55,172 nt of DNA from contig CAYRDC010000017.1 of the NCBI GenBank assembly GCA_964422925.1, forward strand, positions 1 through 55,172. The letters run 5' to 3'. The notes under the pieces are model-generated. The model worked only from the letters and a program-made list of their open reading frames with translations. It did no database searches and was not told where the DNA came from. Of this stretch, positions 25,342-32,571 are shown piece after piece. The DNA comes from CAYRDC01 sp964422925 (GTDB lineage Bacteria > Bacteroidota > Bacteroidia > Chitinophagales > S012-47). Position numbers and translations under genes: made by a program. The stretch's first letter is position 1, and each line of letters starts with the position of its first letter.

Positions 25342-25776
25342 TTATTCAGGCAATCTGGCTATTTCAAACCAGAACCTTTCTATGACTTTTACTATTTCAT
25401 TGAAGTCATCAAAATCAATCGGTTTGGTGATAAAGCAATTGGCATGCAAACTATAGCTCGATTGAATATCAGATTCTGATGAAGAAGTTGTAAGCATAAT
25501 TACCGGAATTGTCCGCAATTCATTGTTGTTTTTGATGTCTTGCAATACATCCAATCCGTTTTTCCCCGGTAAATTCAGGTCCAGTAAAATAATATCCGGC
25601 TTGGGGGCATCTTCAAAAGGAGGACGCCTGTATAAAAAATCCAGGGCTTCTTCTCCCTTGGTAGCAATATGTAATTCATGAGGAAAAGATGCCTCAAGCA
25701 ATGCCTCTTTAATAAGAATAATGTCACCTGAATTGTCTTCAACCAAAAGGATGTTGGCAGTTCTTTCTTTTTTCAT
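25342..25776 (-). CDS. Single-domain response regulator, Rcp1-like
   Basis: The ATG at 25774-25776 gives 144 residues, all one receiver domain. It has the acidic pair in LLVEDNSGD, phosphorylated Asp66 in IILLDLNLPGKNGLDVL, Thr96 in IMLTTSSSESD and Lys118 in FITKPIDFDDF. The LDLNLPGKNG and long beta4-alpha4 loop are as in cyanobacterial Rcp1-type regulators of phytochrome kinases. Such regulators act by protein contact or phosphorelay, as they have no output. It is the first gene of the kinase operon. An inverted repeat lies 10 bp upstream of its start. Confidence 0.9.
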   Translation of the reverse strand: MKKERTANILLVEDNSGDIILIKEALLEASFPHELHIATKGEEALDFLYRRPPFEDAPKPDIILLDLNLPGKNGLDVLQDIKNNNELRTIPVIMLTTSSSESDIQSSYSLHANCFITKPIDFDDFNEIVKVIERFWFEIARLPE

Positions 25777-25785
25777 AGTCAAACA

Positions 25786-25805
25786 GTATATAAATTCCTA
25801 TATAC
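25786..25805. promoter_or_regulatory. Inverted repeat upstream of the signalling operon
   Basis: GTATATA (25786-25792) and TATATAC (25799-25805) are exact reverse complements around AATTCC. It lies 10 bp before the start codon at 25776, in the expected 5' leader or promoter. It could be a repressor site or an mRNA hairpin. A second motif, two TACGTA palindromes one base apart, lies at 25834-25846. Confidence 0.4.
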
Positions 25806-25870
25806 CGTTTTGAGGGGTTTAGCGCAAAAGCAATACGTAATACGTAGTTAAAACAAGGAAAGGTTCAGAA

Positions 25871-26140
25871 TTAATTGTTTATCTCTGGAAGGGGTTGCTC
25901 TTTTTCAACGTATTTTGCCAGATATACTCTCACCGGGCAAGTGCAGAAATAGCCATTTCCCAGGAAAAGGGAAAATTTGCAAAATGCAGCTCCGGCATCG
26001 TTGCATTCAACAAAAGTATCCAGACCAATATCCCTGGCTTTGCAGCTTGCCTGGAAATTGTTTTTTTGGCACCGGTAATGTTTATGGCAATTGGTTTGTT
26101 TGATAAGTTCATTTAACTTACTCAGATGGCGGGGATCCAT
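25871..26140 (-). CDS. Small Cys-rich protein, unknown function
   Basis: The ATG at 26138-26140 gives 89 residues with seven cysteines: NCHKHYRCQ, then ASCKARDIG, FVECND, AAFCKFS and YFCTCPVR. Paired cysteines of this kind usually bind zinc or an Fe-S cluster. I recall similar small proteins (motifs CKA-DIGLE and FC-CPLRVYIAK) in deltaproteobacteria and Bacteroidota, without assigned function. An upstream start at 26212 would add 24 residues with poor composition. It has no signal peptide and so is cytoplasmic. It is divergent from the GGGP synthase gene and 94 bp from the regulator gene on the same strand. Confidence 0.72.
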   Translation of the reverse strand: MDPRHLSKLNELIKQTNCHKHYRCQKNNFQASCKARDIGLDTFVECNDAGAAFCKFSLFLGNGYFCTCPVRVYLAKYVEKEQPLPEINN

Positions 26141-26233
26141 GACTTTGGCTTTAGGTAAAGATTGAATTAGAATGATAAATATACAAGCAGGATTTTTTAA
26201 AAACAATGACATGGATCAAAAGATATTAAAAAG

Positions 26234-26241
26234 TACCTTTG
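26234..26241 (+). promoter_or_regulatory. Bacteroidota -7 box for the GGGP synthase operon
   Basis: TACCTTTG matches TAnnTTTG, the -7 element of the Bacteroidota primary sigma factor, and lies 19 bp before the ATG at 26261. No good TTTG -33 box is seen about 19 bp upstream, so the promoter may be weak or activator-dependent. Confidence 0.5.
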
Positions 26242-26260
26242 TTATGCTCAATTAAAGTTT

Positions 26261-27019
26261 ATGCAGGTTTCAGGATTGATTCAATCGGCTTTCCATACCG
26301 GGCGGAAATTACTGGCTGTACTGGTTGATCCGGACCGTGCAGATGCTGCATCCTTAATTCCCTGGTTTGACGGTAACTACCGGGTAAGGCCTGATCTTGT
26401 TTTTTATGGCGGAAGCCTGCTTTGCGAAAAGGATTTCGAACCGGGATTGAAAGAGATAAAAAAATCACTGGATGTACCGTTAGTGATTTTCCCGGGAAAT
26501 GCGCAGCAGGTTTCCCCGTTGGCGGATGCTATTTTGTTTCATAGCCTGATTTCCGGACGCAATGCTGATTTACTCATCGGCCGCCAGGTAGAGGCGGCTC
26601 CTGCCGTACGGGCAGCGGGCCTGGAGGTATTGCCAACCGGATATCTTTTGGTTGACGGGGGTAAAATGACCACAGCCCATTATGTGTCGCAAAATCTTCC
26701 CATACCATACGACAAACCGGAAATCGCTGCGGTTACAGCGCTGGCAGGTAAATTCCTGGGATTGCAATACATTTACCTGGATGGCGGCAGCGGGGCAGTC
26801 CGCCCGGTATCGGCTGAGATGGTAAAAGCCGTACGGGAAACGGTTCACTTGCCTTTGATGGTCGGAGGCGGAATACGAACCCCGGAACAAGCCCTGGAAC
26901 TGGCCACTGCCGGAGCCGATATCATCGTGGTGGGCTCATTGGCTGAAGCTGAACCGGAAAAACTGGAAGCATTGTCCCGGGCCTTACATGAATTTCCCGC
27001 CTGGATGGCTAAAAACTAA
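26261..27019 (+). CDS. Geranylgeranylglyceryl/heptaprenylglyceryl phosphate synthase (PcrB family, group II)
   Basis: The 252-residue TIM-barrel protein starts with KLLAVLVDPDRA (phosphate/Mg site, Asp23-type) and has DLVFYGGSLL, LVIFPGNAQQVSPLADAILF, VLPTGYLLVDGG, YIYLDGGSGA and LMVGGGIRTPEQA, all family motifs. It joins sn-glycerol-1-phosphate to a polyprenyl diphosphate by an ether bond. This reaction is the entry to archaeal lipids; members in Bacteroidota form a separate group whose product in the cell is not well known to me. The gene heads a plus-strand operon with rsgA 5 bp downstream. Confidence 0.9.
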   Translation: MQVSGLIQSAFHTGRKLLAVLVDPDRADAASLIPWFDGNYRVRPDLVFYGGSLLCEKDFEPGLKEIKKSLDVPLVIFPGNAQQVSPLADAILFHSLISGRNADLLIGRQVEAAPAVRAAGLEVLPTGYLLVDGGKMTTAHYVSQNLPIPYDKPEIAAVTALAGKFLGLQYIYLDGGSGAVRPVSAEMVKAVRETVHLPLMVGGGIRTPEQALELATAGADIIVVGSLAEAEPEKLEALSRALHEFPAWMAKN

Positions 27020-27024
27020 ATGCG

Positions 27025-27960
27025 TTGAAAGGAAAAGTTATCAAAACGACCGGCAGCTGGCATTGGGTCGAAACGGAGGAGGGGCGTGTTATAAAATGCC
27101 GGGCGCGCGGCCGGCTAAGAATTCAGGGATTAAGCACTACCAACCCGGCAGTAATTGGCGATATCGTAGAAATAAAACCAGGCAGGGAACCCGGTGAAGG
27201 AACTATTCAATGGATACTTCCGCGGGAAAATTACCTGGTGCGCGAATCCCCCAAAAACCGGTTTCAGCGACATGTGCTCGCAGCCAATATTGACCAGGCC
27301 TTTTTGCTGGTAACCCTGGTTCAACCCGATTTAAAACCCGGTTTCGCGGACCGGTTTCTCACAACCTGCGAACTGTTTCACATCCCTGCGAAGATCATTG
27401 TCAATAAATCGGATTTGTTCACGGAAAAATCGTTGGAGAAGCTGGACCACTTCCGGGCTGTGTATGAACCCCTGGGCTATCCCGTTTATTCTGTATCCGC
27501 GAAAACAGGAGAGGGGTTTGAGCCCATCAAACAGCTGCTTCATGAAAAAACCACCCTTCTTTCCGGGCACAGTGGTACCGGCAAATCCACGATCATAAAC
27601 CGGTTGATACCGGACCTGAACCTTAAAGTACAGGAGTTGAGCCGTTATACAGGAAAAGGAAAACATACGACTACCTTCAGCCAAATGTATCGCCTGCCGG
27701 AAGGCGGGTACATCATAGATACGCCCGGCATAAAGGAGTGGAAGCTCATTGATGTGCGGCCGGAGGAATTATCGCATTACTTCCCGGAAATGAGAAGCAG
27801 GCTTTCCGGCTGCCGCTTTAATGATTGCCTGCACATCAATGAGCCGGGATGTGCCGTTCTGGCTGCCCTCGATGCCGGGGAAATATCCCCTGACAGGTAT
27901 GACCGGTATATTTTGCTGTTGGAAGAATTGCGTGAGAAAAAATACTGGGAAATCGATTAA
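27025..27960 (+). CDS. rsgA: Ribosome small-subunit GTPase RsgA
   Basis: The 311-residue protein has the circularly permuted GTPase order: G4 NKSD, then the P-loop GHSGTGKSTI, then switch II and G3 DTPG. An OB-fold lies at the N-terminus (residues 1-70, KGKVIKTTGSWHWVE) and the C-terminal zinc site has GCRFNDCLHINEPGC. It checks late 30S assembly and is stimulated by the ribosome. The start is the TTG at 27025; the ATG five bases earlier is out of frame and stops at once, and no better in-frame ATG exists. It is coupled to the GGGP synthase gene upstream and dtd 3 bp downstream. Confidence 0.95.
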   Translation: MKGKVIKTTGSWHWVETEEGRVIKCRARGRLRIQGLSTTNPAVIGDIVEIKPGREPGEGTIQWILPRENYLVRESPKNRFQRHVLAANIDQAFLLVTLVQPDLKPGFADRFLTTCELFHIPAKIIVNKSDLFTEKSLEKLDHFRAVYEPLGYPVYSVSAKTGEGFEPIKQLLHEKTTLLSGHSGTGKSTIINRLIPDLNLKVQELSRYTGKGKHTTTFSQMYRLPEGGYIIDTPGIKEWKLIDVRPEELSHYFPEMRSRLSGCRFNDCLHINEPGCAVLAALDAGEISPDRYDRYILLLEELREKKYWEID

Positions 27961-27963
27961 GCT

Positions 27964-28416
27964 ATGCGAGTAGTCATTCAACGGGTACAGCACGCGGAGG
28001 TCCGTGTAAACGGACAGGTAAAGGGTTTGATCGGAAAGGGCCTGCTCGTTTTGGCAGGGTTCGAAGCTGGCGATACGGAGGAAGACCTGGAATGGATGGC
28101 CGGTAAAGTGGTCCGGCTCCGGATTTTCAGTGATCCGGAAGGGAAAATGAATTTATCCCTGGCTGAATCCGGAGGCCGCCTGCTGGTGGTCAGCCAGTTT
28201 ACCCTGCACGCGAGCACCAAAAAAGGCAACCGCCCTTCCTGGATCAAAGCCGCGCCTCCGGAGACAGCAATCCCACTATACGAGCGTTTTGTGCGTTTGC
28301 TGGAAAGCCTCACCGGCCAGGAAGTGGAAACAGGCGATTTTGGCGCCTACATGGAAGTGGAACTGGTGAATGACGGCCCGGTCACCATAATTATTGATTC
28401 GAAAAACCGCGAATGA
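27964..28416 (+). CDS. dtd: D-aminoacyl-tRNA deacylase
   Basis: The 150-residue protein matches Dtd in length and motifs: MRVVIQRVQHAEVRVNGQ at the start, GLLVLAGFEAGDTEED, LLVVSQFTLHASTKKGNRPS (the SQFTL motif) and the final GAYMEVELVNDGPVTIII carrying the Gly-cisPro-like NxGPVT motif that makes the active site. It removes D-amino acids and glycine mischarged on tRNA in the cytoplasm. It overlaps the next gene by 4 bp (ATGA) and follows rsgA by 3 bp. The gene neighbours (rsgA, dtd, mazG-like) are a common set in this phylum as I recall. Confidence 0.95.
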   Translation: MRVVIQRVQHAEVRVNGQVKGLIGKGLLVLAGFEAGDTEEDLEWMAGKVVRLRIFSDPEGKMNLSLAESGGRLLVVSQFTLHASTKKGNRPSWIKAAPPETAIPLYERFVRLLESLTGQEVETGDFGAYMEVELVNDGPVTIIIDSKNRE

Positions 28417-29027
28417 GAGTAAGTAAAAACATCGAGTGGCTGGTGATTCTGTTTGGCCTGGCTACCCTGCTTATGTTGTACGGACGGGTAAGTTTTGCCG
28501 GGCCCCTGCTGGTTGCGGCCGTAACCATCCTGGGCGTGTATTACCTGCTTTCCGGTGGCCTGGTCATCGCCAATTCGAAAATTGAGCGGATTATACGGAT
28601 AATTTATAGCGTGGGGCTTTGGGCGCTTGCCATGGGCCTGCTTGGTTTGCTGTATAAATTCAGCTTCTGGAAAAACAGCGGCATATTCCTGGCAGTGTCC
28701 GTGTCATTCAGCCTGGCCGTGCTGATTGTTATGTTGGTCAATTACCGGACTACGCCTGCTGAAAGCCGCGGGAAAGTGCGTGGCCAATACAGCGCCCTGT
28801 TACCACGCCTGTTGGCAGGAACCATGATTTTCCTGGTCTTGTATTTTATTCCGGACCGGAGCCTGTATAAATGGTTCGGCACCTACCGGGATGATCCGGT
28901 GTATATTGAAAAACTGATGGATGTGCTGGAAAATCCTGCAGATACCGTTAAAGCAAAAATCCTGAAAGAGTATGAGCAACAACTCAACCCCGCGCCTGAC
29001 ATTCCGCAAAGCCCAGGAAACCGTTGA
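28413..29027 (+). CDS. Multi-span membrane protein, unknown function
   Basis: The 204-residue protein has about five hydrophobic spans (roughly residues 8-27, 31-50, 64-83, 89-109 and 130-147) and then a charged cytoplasmic tail of about 55 residues rich in Lys, Glu and Pro (EKLMDVLENPADTVKAKILK). I recognise no family. It overlaps dtd by 4 bp and the next gene's start by 56 bp, so it is translated within the operon and its tail codons share DNA with the pyrophosphohydrolase N-terminus. The overlap suggests one of the two genes has drifted at its end. Confidence 0.7.
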   Translation: MRVSKNIEWLVILFGLATLLMLYGRVSFAGPLLVAAVTILGVYYLLSGGLVIANSKIERIIRIIYSVGLWALAMGLLGLLYKFSFWKNSGIFLAVSVSFSLAVLIVMLVNYRTTPAESRGKVRGQYSALLPRLLAGTMIFLVLYFIPDRSLYKWFGTYRDDPVYIEKLMDVLENPADTVKAKILKEYEQQLNPAPDIPQSPGNR

Positions 29028-29325
29028 CCGCTGGATCCGGGAAACGGGTGTCAGGTATTTCAGCGAACTGACCAATATGGCCCTGCTCACAGAAGAAGTA
29101 GGCGAGCTGGCCCGCATTATTTCCCGGAAGTATGGCGATCAATCATACAAAGCAGACGCAAAACCCGGCTCCCTTGCCGATGAAATGGCCGATGTCTTAT
29201 TCGTTTTGATTTGCCTGGCCAATCAGACAGGAGTGGACCTGGAAAAAGCTTTTTCTGCCAACCTGGAAAAGAAAAACCAGCGGGATGCTACCCGGCATAA
29301 AAACAACCCCAGGCTCAGGCAATAA
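28972..29325 (+). CDS. MazG-like nucleotide pyrophosphohydrolase
   Basis: The 117-residue protein is all alpha-helical and has the MazG metal site: ALLTEEVGELARII (the ExxE pair) and DEMADVLFVLICLAN (ExxD pair), followed by LEKAFSANLEKKNQRD. It hydrolyses non-canonical or excess nucleoside triphosphates to monophosphates and pyrophosphate. It is a single-domain form, about half the size of full MazG. The ATG at 28972 lies inside the upstream membrane-protein gene (56-bp overlap); a later start would remove part of the first helix. The last 11 bp overlap the convergent comB-like gene. Confidence 0.88.
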   Translation: MSNNSTPRLTFRKAQETVDRWIRETGVRYFSELTNMALLTEEVGELARIISRKYGDQSYKADAKPGSLADEMADVLFVLICLANQTGVDLEKAFSANLEKKNQRDATRHKNNPRLRQ

Positions 29326-30025
29326 CAAAAGCATTTTCCTTCAGGACCGGTACTACCGGAGCCCGGTCAGGGGTCATGCTGTACTCAATATCCTTGCGGG
29401 TGCCGAGCCTGGCCAGGCGTTTATAATGGGAAGATTGGGAAATGATTCCATACAGATTACCCTGATGCTGCCTGTACAATGCCTTGGCCACCAGGCTCTC
29501 GTCCCCGATCAGTTCAAAAGGACCATCCAGCCGTTCGGCAACAGCTCCGGCAAATAAAGTGTCTTCTAGGTTTACCCTGCCTTTCCATCCGGAGCATAAC
29601 AGCAGCGTATCATCATAAGATGAAGCCAGGAAGTCAGTCAATGCTGTCAGGTTTACAAAAGCTCCGGCCAAAACCTGTTTGGCTTCTTTCAATTCCCGGA
29701 TGGCCCGGGTACCGTTGGTGGTGGTCAGCACCAGGGTTTTGCCGGACACCACGTTGGGGGTATATTCCAGCGGTGAATTCCCGAACTGGAAACCTTCCAC
29801 TTTCATCCCCTTACGCTCGGCTGCCAGCAAAAATCCACGCCCGCTGTATGCCAGGCAGGCTTTTTTGTCCATTACGGGAATTACGCTTTCAGCCCCGTGA
29901 TGGAGGGCAGTGCAAATGGTGGTGGTGGCACGCAATACATCAATCACCACTACCCGTTTTCCCTGAACATCGTAGGGTTCCAGTAAAACAGGAGATAAAC
30001 AGACTTCCAGGGTTCCTTGTGCCAT
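29315..30025 (-). CDS. 2-phosphosulfolactate phosphatase family (ComB-like)
   Basis: The 236-residue protein matches ComB by VVVIDVLRATTTICTALHHG near residue 25, LAAERKGMKVEGFQFGNSPL, TLVLTTTNGTRAI, CSGWKGRVNLEDTLFAGAVA and the acidic end. In methanogens ComB removes phosphate from 2-phosphosulfolactate in coenzyme M synthesis. No other coenzyme M gene is seen here and Bacteroidota are not known to make it, so the real substrate is probably another phosphorylated acid or sulfolactate itself. It follows gcvT by 8 bp on the same strand and overlaps the pyrophosphohydrolase gene tail to tail. Confidence 0.87.
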   Translation of the reverse strand: MAQGTLEVCLSPVLLEPYDVQGKRVVVIDVLRATTTICTALHHGAESVIPVMDKKACLAYSGRGFLLAAERKGMKVEGFQFGNSPLEYTPNVVSGKTLVLTTTNGTRAIRELKEAKQVLAGAFVNLTALTDFLASSYDDTLLLCSGWKGRVNLEDTLFAGAVAERLDGPFELIGDESLVAKALYRQHQGNLYGIISQSSHYKRLARLGTRKDIEYSMTPDRAPVVPVLKENAFVIA

Positions 30026-30033
30026 AATCTTTA

Positions 30034-31128
30034 TTAATCAGGTTTGTAAAAGGGCAGCCTGACGACCCTGGCTGCTATGGGTTTGTTACGGATTTCAATA
30101 TGTATTTCCGAACCGGGTGCGGCATATTCCAGTGGAATATACCCCATGCCTATGGCTTTGTTCAGGCTGGGTGACTGGGTTCCGGAAGTAACCCGGCCAA
30201 TCACTTCCCCGGCCGGATTCAGGATCCGGTAGCCGTGGCGTGGAATGCCCCGTTCGGTTAATTCAAAACCGGCCAGTTTCTTTTTCAACCCTTCTTCTTT
30301 CTGCCGGATGAAGTAATCCCTGTTTATAAACTGGTTATTCTCTGCCTTCAACCGCGTGATCCATCCTAGGCCGGCTTCCAGCGGGGAGGTGGTGTCATCG
30401 ATATCGTTTCCGTACAGGCAAAAACCCATTTCAAGCCGCAGCGTGTCGCGGGCCCCCAGTCCGGCCGGCATGATATCATACTCCTTACCGGCATCAAAAA
30501 TGGATTCCCAGATAGCGCCTGCATGAGCCTGGTCAAAATATATCTCGAATCCACCGGCTCCGGTATAACCGGTAGCTGAAATCAGTACCCCGTCAACACC
30601 AGCCAACGCTCCGGTGGTGAAATGATAATAAGCAATCTGATCGAGCGGAACCGGTGTGATTTTTTGCAGGACCTTCAGCGCGTTGGGCCCCTGCACGGCC
30701 AGCTGAGCCGTATGATTGCTGATATTTTGGGTCCGGGCACTGAACCGGTTGTGCCGGTTGACCCATTCCCAGTCCTTGGCAATGTTGGCAGCGTTTACCA
30801 CCAGCATGTATTTTTCTTCGGAAAGTTTGTATACCAACAGGTCGTCCACAATCCCACCGTTTTCGTTGGGGAAACAGGTGTATTGGGCCTGGCCCGTAAC
30901 AAGGCGGTCCACATCATTGGTGGTCAGGTACTGGACAAGGTCACGGGCGCCTTCTCCTTCCACCAGGAATTCCCCCATATGGGAAACATCAAAAACGCCT
31001 ACATTGCTTCGTACATTCAGATGTTCTGCATTAATGCTTTGGTAAAATACCGGCATATAAAAACCGGCAAATTCTACCATCCGGGCCCCCAGCTTTTCAT
31101 GATAGGCTGCAAACGGTGTTTGTTTCAT
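30034..31128 (-). CDS. gcvT: Glycine cleavage system aminomethyltransferase (T protein)
   Basis: The 364-residue protein has the GcvT-domain signatures: HEKLGARMVEFAGFYMPVFY, SNVGVFDVSHMGEFLVEGEG (Asp of the catalytic site near residue 50), CFPNENGGIVDDLLVYKL, YTGAGGFEIYFDQ and GLGARDTLRLEMGFCLYGND, then the C-terminal beta-barrel domain. It transfers the aminomethyl group from H protein to tetrahydrofolate and releases ammonia. The P and H genes are not in the window, so the glycine cleavage operon is dispersed. The gene starts an operon with the ComB-like gene and is divergent from the lpxD-like gene. Confidence 0.96.
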   Translation of the reverse strand: MKQTPFAAYHEKLGARMVEFAGFYMPVFYQSINAEHLNVRSNVGVFDVSHMGEFLVEGEGARDLVQYLTTNDVDRLVTGQAQYTCFPNENGGIVDDLLVYKLSEEKYMLVVNAANIAKDWEWVNRHNRFSARTQNISNHTAQLAVQGPNALKVLQKITPVPLDQIAYYHFTTGALAGVDGVLISATGYTGAGGFEIYFDQAHAGAIWESIFDAGKEYDIMPAGLGARDTLRLEMGFCLYGNDIDDTTSPLEAGLGWITRLKAENNQFINRDYFIRQKEEGLKKKLAGFELTERGIPRHGYRILNPAGEVIGRVTSGTQSPSLNKAIGMGYIPLEYAAPGSEIHIEIRNKPIAARVVRLPFYKPD

Positions 31129-31152
31129 TCTCGTCTATTCAATTAATAGCAG

Positions 31153-31160
31153 CAAAAGTA
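31153..31160 (-). promoter_or_regulatory. -7 box for gcvT
   Basis: On the minus strand TACTTTTG fits TAnnTTTG and lies 24 bp upstream of the gcvT ATG. The -33 box is poor. It faces the plus-strand box at 31212-31219 in the 117-bp divergent gap. Confidence 0.4.
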
Positions 31161-31211
31161 AAAAAATGAAAAGTGGGAGCCGGTGATTTTACTTCCGGTA
31201 TTCAATTTCAT

Positions 31212-31219
31212 TACATTTG
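31212..31219 (+). promoter_or_regulatory. -7 box for the lpxD-like gene
   Basis: TACATTTG matches TAnnTTTG and lies 26 bp before the GTG start at 31246. A TTTT run at 31187-31190 may serve as the -33 element, with a 21-bp spacer. Confidence 0.5.
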
Positions 31220-31245
31220 AATAATCATTTACAAAAATCCAGCTC

Positions 31246-32211
31246 GTGAAACTCCCAGACCCTGTAACTGTTCAGGAAATCTGCGCATTGATAAATGCCC
31301 GGCACAGCGGCCGGGGCAATGAACTGGTTCTGGGCATTAATGAAATACATAAAGTGAGCCCGGGCGACCTGACCTTTGTGGACTTCGAAAAATATTACCA
31401 GCGCGCTCTTGACTCTCCGGCCGGCTTTATTATTATTAATAAGGTGCAAACTCCTCCGGAGAACAAAGTCCTGATTTTTTCCGAAGAACCATTCCGGGAT
31501 TACAACCGCCTGGTCCGCCATTTTTTCCCAAAAATGGAAATGCACAACCGACCGGATTCCGCAGATATCCATCCCACCGCAAGGATATATGAAGGGGTCT
31601 TTATCGGCAATGATGTGTGCATCGGGAAAGATACGGTTATATATCCAAATGTCACGATTTATGACCATACCATTATTGGCGAGCGGGTAGTCATTCACAG
31701 CGGAAGTGTTATCGGAGCAGATGCTTTTTATTTCAAGCGGTTTGAAAAACCGGAACCTCGGTATGAAAAGCTGGAGTCCTGCGGACGGGTAATCATTGAA
31801 GACGATGTCGAGATCGGGGCTGCCTGTACGATAGACAGTGGGGTTTCAGGCGATACGGTAATAGGAAAGGGAACCAAAATAGACAACCAGGTGCATGTAG
31901 GGCATGGAACAGTAATCGGTAAGCGATGTCTGATCGCTGCCCAGGTGGGAATAGCTGGCAAAGTAACCATTGGAGATGAAGTGATTCTATGGGGCCAGGT
32001 AGGCATTTCAAAAGACCTGGTGATCGGAGACTGGGCGGAAGTGTATGCCCAGTCGGGCGTGGCCAAATCGCTTCCCGGGGGCCAGGCATACTTTGGCTCC
32101 CCGGCCAAACCAGCCCTGGCGAAAATGAAAGAACTGGCTATGATGCAATACATGCCTGATTGGTGGGAATGGATGAAAAAAAGAGAGTGGGGCAATGGAG
32201 ACGCCCCATAA
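31246..32211 (+). CDS. LpxD-like UDP-acylglucosamine N-acyltransferase
   Basis: The 321-residue protein has an N-terminal uridine-binding-like part (residues 1-100, with INEIHKVSPGDLTFVDFEKY) and a left-handed beta-helix of hexapeptide repeats from about 105 to 285 (IGNDVCIGKDTVIYPNVTIY). The LpxD signature DNQVHVGHGTVIG holds the presumed catalytic His, followed by LIAAQVGIAGKVTIGD. It ends with a helical extension rich in Met and Trp. LpxD adds a 3-hydroxyacyl chain to UDP-acylglucosamine in lipid A synthesis. The gene stands alone, away from other lpx genes, and may be a paralogue. The start is GTG at 31246: the upstream frame stops at 31222 with no ATG between. Confidence 0.87.
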   Translation: MKLPDPVTVQEICALINARHSGRGNELVLGINEIHKVSPGDLTFVDFEKYYQRALDSPAGFIIINKVQTPPENKVLIFSEEPFRDYNRLVRHFFPKMEMHNRPDSADIHPTARIYEGVFIGNDVCIGKDTVIYPNVTIYDHTIIGERVVIHSGSVIGADAFYFKRFEKPEPRYEKLESCGRVIIEDDVEIGAACTIDSGVSGDTVIGKGTKIDNQVHVGHGTVIGKRCLIAAQVGIAGKVTIGDEVILWGQVGISKDLVIGDWAEVYAQSGVAKSLPGGQAYFGSPAKPALAKMKELAMMQYMPDWWEWMKKREWGNGDAP

Positions 32212-32571
32212 AATATTTCAGGGCGGGATAAGGGTATTACCGGATTCAGGCAATCAAGAAAAATCAGAAAAAAATTGCTATCAATAGAGAGGTTATTTTA
32301 TATTTGCCTAATCACAAAAAAAAAGTTTGACGGATTTTAGTGGAATTCGCCAACAAAATTTTATATTTAGACGGAAAATTTGCTATTGCCAAGTAAATTT
32401 TTAATACATTTACACTTCCCGATTCAATGGAGAAGTCCGAAAAGGGTAGGTGTTGTTGCTTAAAACCCCTTGTATTGGTGGCAGTCTGATTGAAAATTTG
32501 GAGAGACTAATAGGCCGGAGACCTGCTCCGGGTATATTGGTTATAAAGTCTTAAAACACAGTTAAAAACAA
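32212..32571 (+). promoter_or_regulatory. 360-bp leader of the adhesin operon: promoters and structured 5' UTR
   Basis: The AT-rich first half has candidate -7 boxes: TATATTTG at 32299-32306 with ATTG 21 bp upstream, and TACATTTA at 32405-32412 with TTTG at 32379-32382. The second half, from about 32413, could be a transcribed leader of about 150 nt with nested pairs: AAGGG/CCCTT (32442-32446 with 32467-32471), AGTCT/AGACT (32483-32487 with 32504-32508) and a strong hairpin CCGGAG/CTCCGG (32515-32520 with 32526-32531). No coding frame is convincing. The pattern suits an untranslated leader with a regulatory fold, but no known riboswitch family is recognised. Confidence 0.5.
32515..32531 (+). 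promoter_or_regulatory. Hairpin in the adhesin-operon leader
   Basis: CCGGAG and CTCCGG form a perfect 6-bp GC-rich stem with a five-base loop (ACCTG), 40 bp before the ATG at 32572. There is no T-run after it, so it is not a terminator. Confidence 0.6.

Noticed and set aside
32426..32488. 20-codon frame MEKSEKGRCCCLKPLVLVAV in the adhesin leader
   Set aside because: Short, stops well before the operon and overlaps the structured part; no sign of selection, although a leader peptide cannot be excluded.
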